Below the pieces are notes generated by a model, which saw nothing but the letters and a program-made list of their open reading frames with translations, ran no database searches and was not told the origin of the DNA. Source: Acanthosepion esculentum (lineage: Eukaryota; Mollusca; Cephalopoda; Sepiida; Sepiidae). Taken from it: a stretch of 64,000 nt of DNA. Every line of letters starts with the position of its first letter. The first letter of the stretch is position 1. The position numbers and the translations under genes were made by a program. Positions 42,081 through 52,935 of the stretch are shown here, piece after piece. The DNA lies in the NCBI GenBank assembly GCA_964036315.1, contig OZ038495.1, positions 27,499,766 through 27,563,765 of the forward strand. The letters run 5' to 3'.

Positions 42081-42120
42081 ATGTGTTGACCAGTGTAATT
42101 TATTACACTGGTCAACACAT
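42081..42120. repeat. Perfect 19-bp palindrome with TT spacer
   Basis: ATGTGTTGACCAGTGTAAT (42081-42099) and its exact reverse complement (42102-42120) are separated by two T. A TATTA and a TGATA flank it loosely. Function unknown. Confidence 0.95.
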
Positions 42121-43459
42121 ATTATGGTGCAAGAGTAGAAGCACACTTTCTTGGCTAATTTGAAGGTGCCGAATCGAAAATTGAAGTCCATTTTTTCATA
42201 TTAGTTACCGTTTTCTGTGTTATTTTAGTCCGAAAATGTCTTTTCGAAGGTACCCATCATGAAATGACCTGCATTAGTCAAATATATAGAATGTATTTTT
42301 CATAGTTCTCCAATAAAAGTAATAATGATAAAGGAAACTTCAGATTAAATACTGTTAGAATAAAAAGTTTCAAAACGAAAGAAATACTTTTTTAGCAATC
42401 AGTGCACTATCTATACAGTTTTGTATTAGTAAATTGCTTCCCCTTTTAATTAATGTGACGTTTTTAAATGGAAAATTTGTGTCCAGTAGTAATTGACATG
42501 GAAAGTGGGATCGGCATTCCTACTTAAAATTCCGGCCAAAGTCGTATCTTTCATTTTCACTAAAATGCGCTTGAGAAAGGTATAAGTCCATTTCTTCCTC
42601 CCCGGCTATGTGTTAAATCGCAAGGCAATATCCTTTTGAAGATTTCTTTGTGGGCTTAAAGCCCTCTTATCAATTCTTTCACACTGGTTCACCACTATAA
42701 TCAAATGATGTGTAGTAATTTGGTGGATGACTTTTAAAACTGAACTGTTCGGTATTCATATGAACAGATATAAACGGGCATAAGAAGGTAAATAAGTGGA
42801 GCTATGTTCGAAATGTTTTCTCTCTTATTATTGCTTTCTTTATTAATAGACATCTTGATATTTAACGAGTTTTGCTCCAGAAAATAGAAAAAAAACCCAG
42901 ATAGTACAAAAAGCTAGACTAAATTAGCAGCCGACATTTAGTCAAATATAAAGAAAGAAAAAGAAGCCAGACAAATAATTTTGAAAAGAAGTTAAAAGGA
43001 AAGTTTCATTTTTGTTCAAACCGAAAAATAATGAAGACATTGTGTGAGAGTGCAGATTGACTGACCTTGAATGTGTTGCACGATCCTAACAAGTTGACAT
43101 GTCCACTTGCCTGCTGACGAACGGTGCATCTCCCATCATGAACGCTGTTAGAGGACATAATCCTGGCCGTGTCTCAAGCGGATTGTTTTGTTAAGTTTGA
43201 AGGATGACACAGTCAAGGGATTTGCAAGTCACATCTACATACTGGGGAACAAGCAAAATGAATGCCTTTAGAACGGATTCGGTTACTTGACACGAAGGCA
43301 TTTCTTTCAGGACCACAAATGCAAGGCCATGCTCTGCTCTTATAAAAAAAAACTTTCTACATATCCCTCAGATTTGGCTGTGATGTATGCGCCTGATATA
43401 AACTTATCAGTCATCGTTACCATGATGAGTATGTTACCATTATGGGTATAGTCAATTAA
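42121..43459. other. Unassigned AT-rich sequence
   Basis: No gene recognised. 42290-42400 (CTCCAATAAAAGTAA..AATGATAAAG..AACTTCAGATTAAATACTGT) recurs at about 47465-47535, showing a dispersed repeat of unknown type. Confidence 0.5.
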
Positions 43460-43735
43460 TCTGTCAGTTATGTGCCATGCGTGATGCACGGTTGGGCGAT
43501 CATGTTTCTTTCCATCCATGACTGACTTGGCAGAAGATTTTCACGCAGTGGGCTACCGTTTCTTTCTGTGGTAGAGAGATTGCTAACCAAAGCTATAGGG
43601 CCCAATCAGTCCTGGTAGTCTACCCATAGCTGGGGGCCATAACCCAAGAGGATTTGAGCGTAAGTGAACTCGACTCTCCGATGTCTCATTCCAAGTCGTT
43701 ATTCCTTGCCCAACACTGCACATCACCGGATGGGT
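43460..43735 (-). mobile_element. tRNA-derived SINE, family B, diverged copy
   Basis: Minus strand: head GATGTGCAGTGTTGGGCAAG..GAGAGTCGAGTT, body CCCCCAGCTATGGGTAGACT and tail ATGATCGCCCAACCGTGC align with 41715-42036. The B box is eroded. Confidence 0.75.
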
Positions 43736-43793
43736 ATATTACACTTCGGAGACTTTTACTCCAGCTTCACATTGTTGGGGTACTACTCGCTTA

Positions 43794-43794
<1 letters not shown>

Positions 43795-43855
<61 letters not shown>

Positions 43856-43876
43856 TGATAATAATAATAATAATTA
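43795..43876. repeat. (AAT)n microsatellite
   Basis: About 24 AAT triplets with one AAAATG interruption. Confidence 0.97.
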
Positions 43877-43993
43877 AATAACAAATTGGAAACAATGTCT
43901 ATATGAAGTGTTTTGACTTTAACATCGTCTTATATCTGCAGCCCTCATCTCGATTTATAATTACAATTGATGCCAATATTTTAGTCCCCGTTA

Positions 43994-43995
<2 letters not shown>

Positions 43996-44051
<56 letters not shown>

Positions 44052-44162
44052 GTATATGTATATTTATACATATGTATATGTATATATATATATATGTATA
44101 TGTATATATATATGTATATATGTATATATATGTATACATATATATATATATATGTATATGTA
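43996..44162. repeat. (TA)n and (TATG)n array
   Basis: A pure TA run passes into TATG/TATATG variants. Confidence 0.95.
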
Positions 44163-44264
44163 TTTTGAACGATAAAAATTATTAAAAAAATTTATTTAAA
44201 TCTTCAGACATACTGGGTTGTAGATTAATATTCTTATGTTTTTATTATTATTATTATTTCATTT

Positions 44265-44310
44265 AGATTCCTCGACTAGTTTCGGCCAACATGGCCATCA
44301 TCGGGAGAAA
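44265..44310 (-). ncRNA. Hammerhead-like motif 3' of the PLE
   Basis: Minus strand: core CCGATGA (44304-44298), stem II GGCC (44296-44293) with GGCC (44287-44284) after one extra T, GAAA (44283-44280), minimal stem III AC/GT, cleavage triplet GTC (44276-44274). Stem I can form between TTCTCC and GAGGAA with one mismatch. PLEs are known to carry hammerheads in their terminal repeats, and this one lies in the right place and strand. Confidence 0.65.
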
Positions 44311-44564
44311 AAATGTTTCTGCTTGCTTGTAGCAGTAACGTACAGAAATGAATGTCTTGATGGAGAAAATGAACTTTTGTCTGTAGTTTTCATTTGCTTT
44401 TTTATTTGTTTTTTATCTTTTTAACTTGAGTTTATTAACATTCCTTGTGTTGGTAAAACAGTCTCTTTTAAGTTGTCATTTGAGATAAGAGCTGGATGGA
44501 TTCATGCTAGTTTCGTTTGTTTCCCTCGGTCAGTTCAGCAGTTTTATTGGTACCTGGAGAGGGG

Positions 44565-44790
44565 ATGGTAAGTGTGTGTGTGTTATTTAGTTTAGTGTGT
44601 GTGTTATTTAGTTATTTAGTCTCTGGTAAGTGTGTGTGTGTGTGTGTGTTATTTAGTTTTTATGGAGTGAGTGAGTATGATATGTGTTAGCTTGTATATT
44701 GCTATGGGTGTGTGTTATCATTTGGCTCATTAGGAAAGTGAGTGAGTATGATGTGTGTAAGTGTGTATATTCGTGTGGGTATGTGTATAA
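44565..44790. repeat. TG-rich repeat inside PLE 3' sequence
   Basis: TGTGTG runs alternate with TTATTTAGT and GTGAGTATGAT motifs. It lies between the PLE ORF end and the hammerhead-like motif. Confidence 0.85.
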
Positions 44791-44874
44791 GTGTGAGGCC
44801 TCAACACCTCCGTAAGCATGTCTGTTTTGTGTGGGTGTGAAATGTGGGTAGGTTTTGATTTGTAGGGTTATGTG

Positions 44875-45612
44875 TTACTGCTATCTATATTGTTAAATTT
44901 ATGGTTTAGCCCGGCTGGAAACAGCGTATGTAAACGTCGTATCTACTTATTTTCATGGAACTCTAAAATCTTTCTAATGTTATCTGCATTGGGCTTTTCT
45001 ATTCTCTCAATTAGTGAATTTGGCATGGGTTTTGAAGTCGTGTTTTTTTATGCGGAAATGTTGTTCTACAGGTAATAATTTTTCATGGGGAATCGACTTA
45101 ATTCGATTGCGATAATTATTAATTCTGTAGTGAAAGGGCCATTCAGATTTTCCTACATATTGTTTCCGGCATAGTGTACATTCTAGGAGGTAAATTATGT
45201 TATGACTTCTACAGTTAGAGTCGTGGTAGATTTTGAATGTAGATTTAGTGTCTGAGCTATTGAATGAATTCGTGTGTTTAACGTGGTTGCAGCATAAACT
45301 TCTTTTGTTGTTCCATTGTTGGGAAAATCCTGTTGTTTTTGTTGTTAGTTTATCACGGATTACCTTGTCCCCTAAAATGCAGTTACTACCTATGGTTTCT
45401 TTTAGGTACTTAGGTCTACGATATGCTAGAAGGCCGGGTTCCTTAAATAGTTTTTTGGGGTCTGGTTTGAGATGTAATATTTCCCAGCGACTTTTGATTA
45501 TTTGGGATAGTGGAGGCAGAGTTGGGTTGAAAGTGTTTACTAGAGGAATGCGGCTAGATTTAGTTTTAATCTTGTATATTAGGGTGTTGTCTCTAGGTGT
45601 GGAAATTGCTTT
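44875..45612 (-). pseudogene. PLE C-terminal region with GIY-YIG endonuclease
   Basis: The chain reads RIPLVNTFNPTLPPLSQIIK and AYRRPKYLKETIGSNCILGDK, then the endonuclease NIIYLLECTLCRKQYVGKSE with YRINNYRNRIK downstream (about 45195-45095). The two cysteines beside the GIY-like and YVG strands are typical of PLE enzymes. The tail LLPVEQHFRIKKHDFKTHAK is followed by a frameshift and an amber codon. It is out of frame with the RT by one A-run indel near 45615. Confidence 0.9.
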
Positions 45613-46245
45613 ATTTATTTTTTTCCCTGATTAGGTGTTGTTTATAGCCACGTGTTGTGAATTGATGCTCCAGATTTTCAATGTGTTTGTTTAATTCTTC
45701 ATTGTGGGAACATATCCTCCAATAGGGAAGGTTCTCTTTGAGGTGTTTAGGGTGGGAAAACTTAAAGTGTAGATAGTTGTTGTTGTCGGTGATTTTAGTG
45801 TGTAGTGTCGTTTGTAGTTTCCTGTTTTCATCTATATAAATGCGTGTGTCTAAAAATGTTACTGATGTTTTGGGTTTTTCATAGTCAAACTTAATTGAGT
45901 CGTGCACTGTGTTTAGGGTCATGAGGAATTGGGTGAGTTTGTCGTCACTGCCCGTGTATACAAAGAATATATCATCGATATATATTGCATAGAATACGCA
46001 GTCGTTACCAATGAGGGGATAGATATGGGTTTCCTCAAATTTTCCCATGAATATTGTAGCATATGAAGGAGCTGCAATGGTGCCCATGGCACAACCTCTT
46101 ATTTGAAGGTAGTGCGCTCCATTGAAGTTGAAAGTATTAAATGTAAGAATATGCTCCATGAGTTTTATGATAACTTCTGTGGGAGGTTCTTGTTTTCTTC
46201 TTTTAGTAAGTGCTTCCTGAAGGGCGGTTAGCCCTTCGATGTGCT
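45611..46245 (-). pseudogene. PLE reverse transcriptase, palm (motifs B-C)
   Basis: Begins in frame at about 46240 (IKHIEGLTALQEALTKRRK). RGCAMGTIAAPSYATIFMGK is motif B and FYAIYIDDIFFVYTG motif C with both aspartates, then FLDTRIYIDENRK. Catalytic residues in this piece look intact. A two-base deletion separates it from the motif-A part upstream. Confidence 0.92.
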
Positions 46246-46988
46246 TAATGTTTGAATAGTGACCTTACGTCCATAGTCACTAGAATAGCATTCTCTGGAA
46301 CTGTTTGTATGTGGTTAATTTTGTTTAGTAGATCTGTTGTGTCTCTGATGTAGGATTTTACTTCCTTAGTTGTATGTTGTATATAATGGCCTACATATTT
46401 TGAAATTTTGGTCGTGTGGCAGTTGAATGATGAAATGACGGGCCTTCCTGGGTTGTTGCTTTTGTGTATTTTAGGGAGGAGATGGAAAGGAGCAGGTGTA
46501 ATGTTTGTGGGTGTAAGTATTGTGCATGTTTCTTTGTCGATTAGGTTGTTGCGAAGCATTATGTTTAGTGAGCTGGTTAATCCTTTTTGGTATTAGGGAA
46601 GGGGATCTGTAGGTAAGCTTTTATAGGTTTCTTTGTCGGCTAGTTGTTTGTTTGCTTCTTTAATGTATTCTTTGATTCCCCAGATCACTGTGGCACCCCC
46701 TTTGTCAGCCTGTGTTATGACTAGGTCATCTCTATGTATCAGCGTGTCGAGGGCTATACGTTCCCCTTCAGAAATATTGTTACGTGGCAGCTTACGTGCT
46801 ATTGTTTTCTTTATGTCATTTGCTACGGCTATTTCAAATGTTTGTATCCTAATGTCTGTGTTTTGTGGGATGTATGTAGTATTCTTCTCTTTTAATGTAT
46901 CAAGTATGGAAGGTGTGTGATCATTGTTCCCGTAGTTGGCTTTTATATATGTATATGTATATATATATGTATATGTATATTTATACAT
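46245..46988 (-). pseudogene. PLE RT N-terminal region, fingers and motif A
   Basis: LVITQADKGGATVIWGIKEY and FHLLPKIHKSNNPGRPVISS are the PLE fingers. AILVTMDVRSLFKH ends at motif A (catalytic D) where the frame is lost. An in-frame TAA at about 46591-46593 interrupts the chain between SLPTDPLP and YQKGLTSSL. Confidence 0.9.
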
Positions 46989-47257
46989 ATATATTATTAT
47001 ATATATATATATATATGTATATGCATATATATGTATATTCGTCCCTCCAAAAGGTGTAGATGGCCCTGCACAAAGCCTTCACCTCTATAATCAAATCTCA
47101 TGTGTCGGTGTTGGGCTTTCAGTTTCTGGGAACTGATCTGCCTGACCCTCATACGTCGAGTTCGACGGGAGAGTCTATCATATGTATATATATATATGTA
47201 TATATATGTATACATATATATATATATACATGTATATATATGTATATATATATATGT

Positions 47258-47330
<73 letters not shown>
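46935..47330. repeat. TA/TATG arrays around a 140-bp island
   Basis: (TATG)n-rich 46935-47038 and (TA)n-rich 47180-47330 flank a non-repetitive island 47041-47180 (CTCCAAAAGGTGTAGATGGC...GAGTTCGACGGGAGAGTCT) of unknown origin. Confidence 0.9.
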
Positions 47331-47332
<2 letters not shown>

Positions 47333-48416
47333 CATCGATAAGAACCTTATTTTCGTCTAATAAAGTCTTTTCGGAAGAAGATACGTGGGTCATAATTCTT
47401 TTTCCATTTTTTCATTAAGTTACCCCCCCTCCATTAGTCAGATATATAAAATCTCTATATCATAGTTGTCCAATAAAAATAACAATGATAAAGATAACTT
47501 CAGATTAAATACTGTCATCATCACAAGTTTCAAAACGCAATAAACGCTATTTTTAAAATTTCGTCTAATAATCTAATTATCTGGGAGTTTGGATTTCAAT
47601 CTCGTTAATAACAATGGGCTACAAGTTTTTTTTTTTTTTTAAAATGGTGCAAGAGATATCATAGATAATTTCACGGATCTGGATTCAAATTTCATATTCA
47701 TTTTTCTCAGTTCTATTTTTCTTGCTTCCGAGATGATAGGCAAAAACAGGAAAATTGCTTATTTTACGTAATTTGTCTGAAAAGTAAACAATGAACAACT
47801 ATGCAAATTAAATAAAGTTTCAACTATGAGGTAAGGAAAAAAGTGTACCAAAATAGAAATATATTAGATTAAATATGAAGTTAAAAATGAAAATAGAACA
47901 ATCGTGGTAAGAACTTTCGCCTTTTTGAAACTTCACTTCAAAAGAAAAACATGATAAGTTTTTTCTGTCAAAATCATTGATCGGTTTTCTGTTATTTGTT
48001 ACTGTAAACTTGCCACATATATAACAAAAGAACTGGGGATTTGAAGTCATTGACTTCGTTTCCTTTCTATGCCTTACTAGCAAGTGTGATAATAACATCG
48101 TAGCGGAAATATTTTCTATATTCTAGCATTAGACAAATGCAAGGTCAATTGATATGTACATTTATTTATTTGGTGTCTTTTCAAAAATATAAGGAATTGT
48201 AAAAAAATAAATTTTAGAAATTTTAATCCAAATTATATCCACAGATATTAATCGATCTTAAAGTGTATCGAGGTTCTTACAACGTGTGACCTTTCTTGGC
48301 AGATCTTATGTTGTCTGTATTGTGGGATACTTAAAAACCAAACGACAAAACTGAAGCCTGGGGAACCTGAATGAGATCGGCTCGAGTATGCAACCAGACA
48401 CGTCTGATGAAAAATC
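47331..48416. other. Unassigned AT-rich sequence
   Basis: 47465-47535 repeats 42300-42370 almost unchanged. No gene recognised; a 92-codon minus frame at 47820-48098 lacks motifs. Confidence 0.45.
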
Positions 48417-48488
48417 AATTCTGCGTTGCCACATCTACAGCGCTTCCCCGTATATAAATAGGGGGAAACGCTGTAGATGCAGAATCGC
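48417..48488. repeat. Hairpin-forming inverted repeat
   Basis: ACATCTACAGCGCTTCCCC (48431-48449) faces GGGGGAAACGCTGTAGATGC, extended by ATTCTG/CAGAAT outside. The loop is GTATATAAATA. Just upstream CTGATGA occurs at 48402. Confidence 0.85.
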
Positions 48489-48538
48489 CTCTTCCCCCTC
48501 CTATACATATAATTTCATTAATAAAACAGTACTTTAAT

Positions 48539-48566
48539 CTGATGAAGTCTTTCTAGGGAACGAAAC
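48539..48566 (+). ncRNA. Degenerate hammerhead-like core
   Basis: CTGATGA (48539-48545), an AGTC...GAAC stem spoiled by one extra base, then GAAAC (48562-48566). Stems I and III are not evident. Listed because both core boxes are exact. Confidence 0.35.
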
Positions 48567-48639
48567 CAGAATACACAGAATAATTTCACTTTGTCATTGA
48601 ATTACCGAAGATTGTGCTTATCTATAGAGATGTCTATAG

Positions 48640-49205
48640 CAGAGGTGGGCAACCTTTTGGGGAGTGCGTGCCAAAACGGGCCAAAGCTCTGGCACAAAAT
48701 TTTTCCACGTGCCAACTAAAATTTTAGAAACCTAAGTTGGAACTAGGCCTACCCGAAATAAAGTTCATAAAAGTATCAGTCTGTTTTTTTTTTGTCTTGC
48801 ACAGTTCAAAAGAAATTAATTGTCTTTTGTTCTCTTCAGTTTTATTACTTAAGTTCTCATGAACACTTTCAAACTATCCCTTATCAAAAGAAGTCCTACA
48901 AAAGAGTGTTTCGGAACAGAAAATACATAAGGCTTTATTTTCATTATCAATCCTACCACATTTTCAGTCCAGTATTCTGTAAATTCTGTAACATTTTTCT
49001 TTATTTGAATGACATCGTTTCTTAGCTAATGATCGTGACATTCTGCACAATCTGTAAAAGGAAGAAAATTAAAAATACATAAGATAATGACATACAGGAA
49101 AGAGGAAAAGAATAAAAACGAGATCAAATAAATAAATTTCGCGTGCCTGAAACAAGTCATCGGTGTGCCATATTTGACACTCGTGCCAAGCGTTGCAGAC
49201 TCCTG
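48640..49205. mobile_element. hAT MITE with 8-bp target duplication
   Basis: Starts CAGAGGTGGGCAACCTTTTG, the classic hAT terminus; inverted right end CAGGAGTCTGCAACGC. Flanks GTCTATAG (48632-48639) and GTCTATAT (49206-49213) match at seven of eight positions. Subterminal CGTGCCAAA / TGGCACACC motifs recur at both ends. The 566-bp interior has no transposase. Confidence 0.9.
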
Positions 49206-49255
49206 GTCTATATCATATTTACCCATGGTAAGACAATGTGAAAATGATGAAATGG

Positions 49256-49326
49256 ATGCAGCGTGCCAGCATCGAACCCATTGTTTTCGAGGTGCAGGAA
49301 TTCATCGGCCACACTTTATGGCAAGA
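49256..49326 (-). pseudogene. tRNA-Ser-like sequence, probably a SINE head
   Basis: The minus strand has GTGTGGCCGATGAATT (A-box region), CACCTCGAAAACAAT (anticodon arm with CGA) and GGGTTCGATGCTGGC (B box). The acceptor stem and variable arm are not canonical. Confidence 0.6.
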
Positions 49327-51539
49327 CCCAACTAACTGCAACTGAAAAAAAGCAGGAGCGGAATCCCAAGCACGCCATGGCGGATGACTGTGGGTGAGGG
49401 AAGTAATGCTAGAGGTACCAAGTGGATAGATTGAGACAAGATTAATAGATAGTGTACGCAGTAAATCATTAGATACGGAAACCTAGAAGCGGTTGGCAAT
49501 ATTTTTGCAATAAATATTTTAGATTCTCTTCGACCATTCGAATGATAATTTTCACAGACAGAAAGAAATAAAAAGAATATAAAAAATATTTCTATATTCT
49601 AATATTAATCAAGTGCACGGTCAAATGATATGTAAATTATATCTATTTGTTGACTTTTAACAATTGTAAGTTGTAAGAAATGAATTTTATAATTTCAATC
49701 CAAGTTACCTCTCCCAAATAATAACCGATCTTAAATAACGGGCATCGAGTGTTTTCGTATTTTCAATGTTCGACTAAAAATCTATTTAATGGTTAATCAC
49801 TAATAGCAAAAAAATACATTTACCGAAAAAGATTTCAGTAACAAAATATTTGATTAAAAATATCAATTTTGGCCAAAAGTGGCAAACCACATCGGACAGA
49901 CATCAAAACTAGTTCAAATATTTCGCTTTTTAAAAATCGAAGTTAACATATTTATAATGTATTTATAAATTGTGTCTTGATGAATATGGCAAAAATGTAG
50001 CTATTAACGAGAACTGACCATATTTGGTTCCCTTTAGTATAAAGAATAATAATGGGGAAGAATCTTCAAATGATTGGATCTTTATCTGAAATTTTGACTT
50101 TAGCCAACGACAGTTATAATTAAAAAGACATTGTTAATTGCAAGGTCAAAATATTTCTTGAATAATGGATGATAATTAGACCAATCTAAACAGTGGATTT
50201 TTTCCTTCCTTATCTTTTAAAATCAATGTATTAATGGGGTCGATATATGTAATAAAAATCCTTATTTAATTAATATATTATCGTTTTCAAAGGCCCCAAA
50301 ATATTGATAATAATTATCAATTAATATACAATAATCACCAATGGGGGCACATGTAAATTATATATTAATTTATGATTTCGAATTTATGAATCGTCTACTC
50401 GTGAAATAAAGAAAGTGTTTTTCTGTGCAGAGATATATAAACATAATGAGATCAGAAAAAGTTATACATTTGAAATGAATAAATTTAATCATAACGCAGA
50501 ACATTTTCGCTTATGCCAAATATGGCAGCGATATATGGAAAGAACCATGTAAACTCTTCTAGGGTAAATAAAAAGAATTCTTTTTGTACAGAAATAAAAT
50601 AAGAAAGAGAAGCAAGTCACCTATTAGTGAGGTTAAATACTGGCCAAATTCCTTTTCATATCACGTACCTTTGTTTCGACAACTTACCGTTCAACATTTT
50701 TCTTTTTGCTGAACCCTACACAAAGCCAAGGTTAGCAGACAGCAAACCTAAGTTAGAGGTGCCAATTCATACAAAACGGAGGCTGGATTTTCCTCTTTTT
50801 AATTATTCTTCTTCAAGTACTTATTATATTTCTTCCTATTCTTCTCTCCTTGCTAAAAAAATGGAAATATTCATAAGGCTATGCCATTAACGTATAGAGG
50901 CACAATACCTTGCACATCTTGTATTATCTCCCCTTGGAGACAGCGTCTTTTATTCAGTGACAGAAAGACATTCGTATCGTAAGATTTTTATATTCAACAG
51001 AGGATTATTGATTTCGTTTATTATTATATTGTTATTTTAATTTACATTTTTATATCTGAAAACGTAAAGATGCCTAGCATGGTGAATCCGGTTAGAGAAT
51101 TGAGCCGTTGTTAGTAGGTGTTCAGGTCTGAAGTAAATATAATTCACTGAACGTTTTTAAGATTCTCTCTAGATACGCTTTCCTCCGCAAAAGAAGACCT
51201 GAATGGAACCAAAGGCTTTCGACTTGAATATTAAACTGGAATCGATCTATATTCTTTTGTATTATAATATTGGTTTGTATAACGTTGTAAAAATAGCAAG
51301 TAGAATCATTTTTGTGAGATTATTAGCTCCCAGATAAAGTAAATGCAGAAGAATAAGAAATTTCATAAAGTACAAATTTATTTATGAGATTTTCTATAGT
51401 GTCTTCAATAGTACGTTCTTAATATATATGACATGTTCCTTCACGAGACGGTTGATAATAGCTCTCCACAACATCCAATCTTTTGTATCTGTATATCACA
51501 CCCTTAATATCCATCCCAGTCATTATTCTGCTATTTGCA
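49327..51539. other. Unassigned AT-rich sequence, 2.2 kb
   Basis: The longest stretch without a recognised element. Scattered frames (for example 50627-50890, 87 codons) have no known motif or splice context. It would be the best place to look for an unannotated host exon. Confidence 0.45.
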
Positions 51540-51630
51540 CAAGATATATGTATGTGTGTGATTATATATATGTGTGTATACCTATATATATATGTGTATG
51601 TGTGTGTACATGTGTATATGCCTGTATATA
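51540..51630. repeat. TATG/TGTA low-complexity repeat
   Basis: TA/TG alternating sequence ending at the transposon terminus. Confidence 0.9.
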
Positions 51631-51632
51631 TA

Positions 51633-51991
51633 GGGTGACCCCAAAAAACGGGAACTTTTTAACAATCCAACAAAACCAAGAGTGATGGAAGAAAAATATT
51701 TAATTCATAGTAATTGAAACCTTAAATCATGCCATTTAAGAAACAATGATGGAATTTTAATTTTTTTAAAATTACGTCCTGTAGATGGCATCCTCCTGTA
51801 CGAATGCATTCTTGAAATCTGCTGTTGAGATTCCTCATTGACTGCTGCAACATCTCAGCAGGGATACTGTGAATTTCATTCTCGTTACTAAAAATGGCGA
51901 AATGTTTATTTGCTTAAGGTCACTGTCTCGCAGTGTTGCCACTTGCTCACGTCTGGCAATATGCACTTCAAAAATTCCCTTTTTTTGGGAC

Positions 51992-51995
<4 letters not shown>
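51633..51995 (-). mobile_element. Tc1/mariner-type deletion derivative
   Basis: Ends TAGGGTGACCCCAAAAAACG and, inverted, TAGGGTGTCCCAAAAAAAGG, with TA target bases. Inside are a 5' remnant and the transposase C-terminus on the minus strand; the middle is deleted. The right end is fused to (TA)n. Confidence 0.85.
51722..51877 (-). pseudogene. Transposase C-terminal remnant
   Basis: Minus strand reads [20 protein letters not shown] then FQECIRTGGCHLQDVI to TAA at 51724-51722. The IPAEMLxxxMxNxxxRxxECIxxGGxH(L/F) ending is typical of IS630/Tc1-type transposases in invertebrates. Confidence 0.8.
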
Positions 51996-52055
<60 letters not shown>

Positions 52056-52420
52056 TATATATGTATTTGTATGTGTACATATATAGGTATGTGTATATAT
52101 TTATATGTGTGCATTTATAAATGTATGTGTGTATATGTATATATGCATTTCTGTTTGTGTATATATATGTCTATATATATATGCATGTGTATATATACAT
52201 ATATATATATGTTTCTGTGTATATTTGTATCTATATATATATGTACGTGTGTATATATAGGTATGTATGTGTGTATATATATATTTATGTATCTATGTGT
52301 GTGTATGTATGCATGTAAATATGTATGTATATTTATATATATCTATATGTATATGTGTGTAAATATATATGCCTGTGCATGTAAATATACGGGTGCATGT
52401 ATGCATATATGCCTCTCTCT

Positions 52421-52492
<72 letters not shown>

Positions 52493-52845
52493 TTGTCTCT
52501 GTGTTTATATATACATATATATATGTGTGTGTGTAAGTATACATGTATATATGTCTGTATATGCATATGTGTCTGTGTCTATATATATACGTCTGTGTGT
52601 GTCTATATATATACAAGTATATATGTATGTGTATATATATTCATGTGTGTACATATATATGTGTGTGTGAGTGTGTGTGTATATATATATGTGAGTTTGT
52701 CTATATATATGTGTGTGTGTCTATATATGCATGTGAATATTTATGTGTGTGTATATATTTGTATATATATGTATGTGCGAACATATATATGTCTGTGTGT
52801 ACGTATTTATGTTTATGTTTCTCTATATATATCCATGTATGTATT

Positions 52846-52878
<33 letters not shown>

Positions 52879-52899
52879 GTCTCTGTGCCTATATATATG

Positions 52900-52935
<36 letters not shown>
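51996..52935. repeat. Kilobase cryptic TA/TATG/TGTA repeat
   Basis: Pure (TA)n at 51996-52053 and about 52425-52477 within 0.9 kb of irregular TATGTG repeats. Frames of up to 245 codons here encode only Tyr/Ile/Cys/Val/Met strings. Confidence 0.95.

Larger units (their letters stand above)
44240..46990 (-). mobile_element. Penelope-like element (PLE)
   Basis: The minus strand carries an N-terminal region, a Penelope-type reverse transcriptase and a C-terminal GIY-YIG endonuclease, then about 560 bp of 3' sequence ending in a hammerhead-like motif. This order and the RT/GIY-YIG pairing define PLEs. The 5' end is cut at a (TATG)n array near 46940. At least one in-frame stop and three frameshifts make it inactive. 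Confidence 0.92.

Noticed and set aside
44565..44790. TG-rich stretch as a telomeric or subtelomeric repeat
   Set aside because: Units are irregular TGTG/TTATTTAGT, not TTAGGG, and the stretch is internal to PLE 3' sequence.
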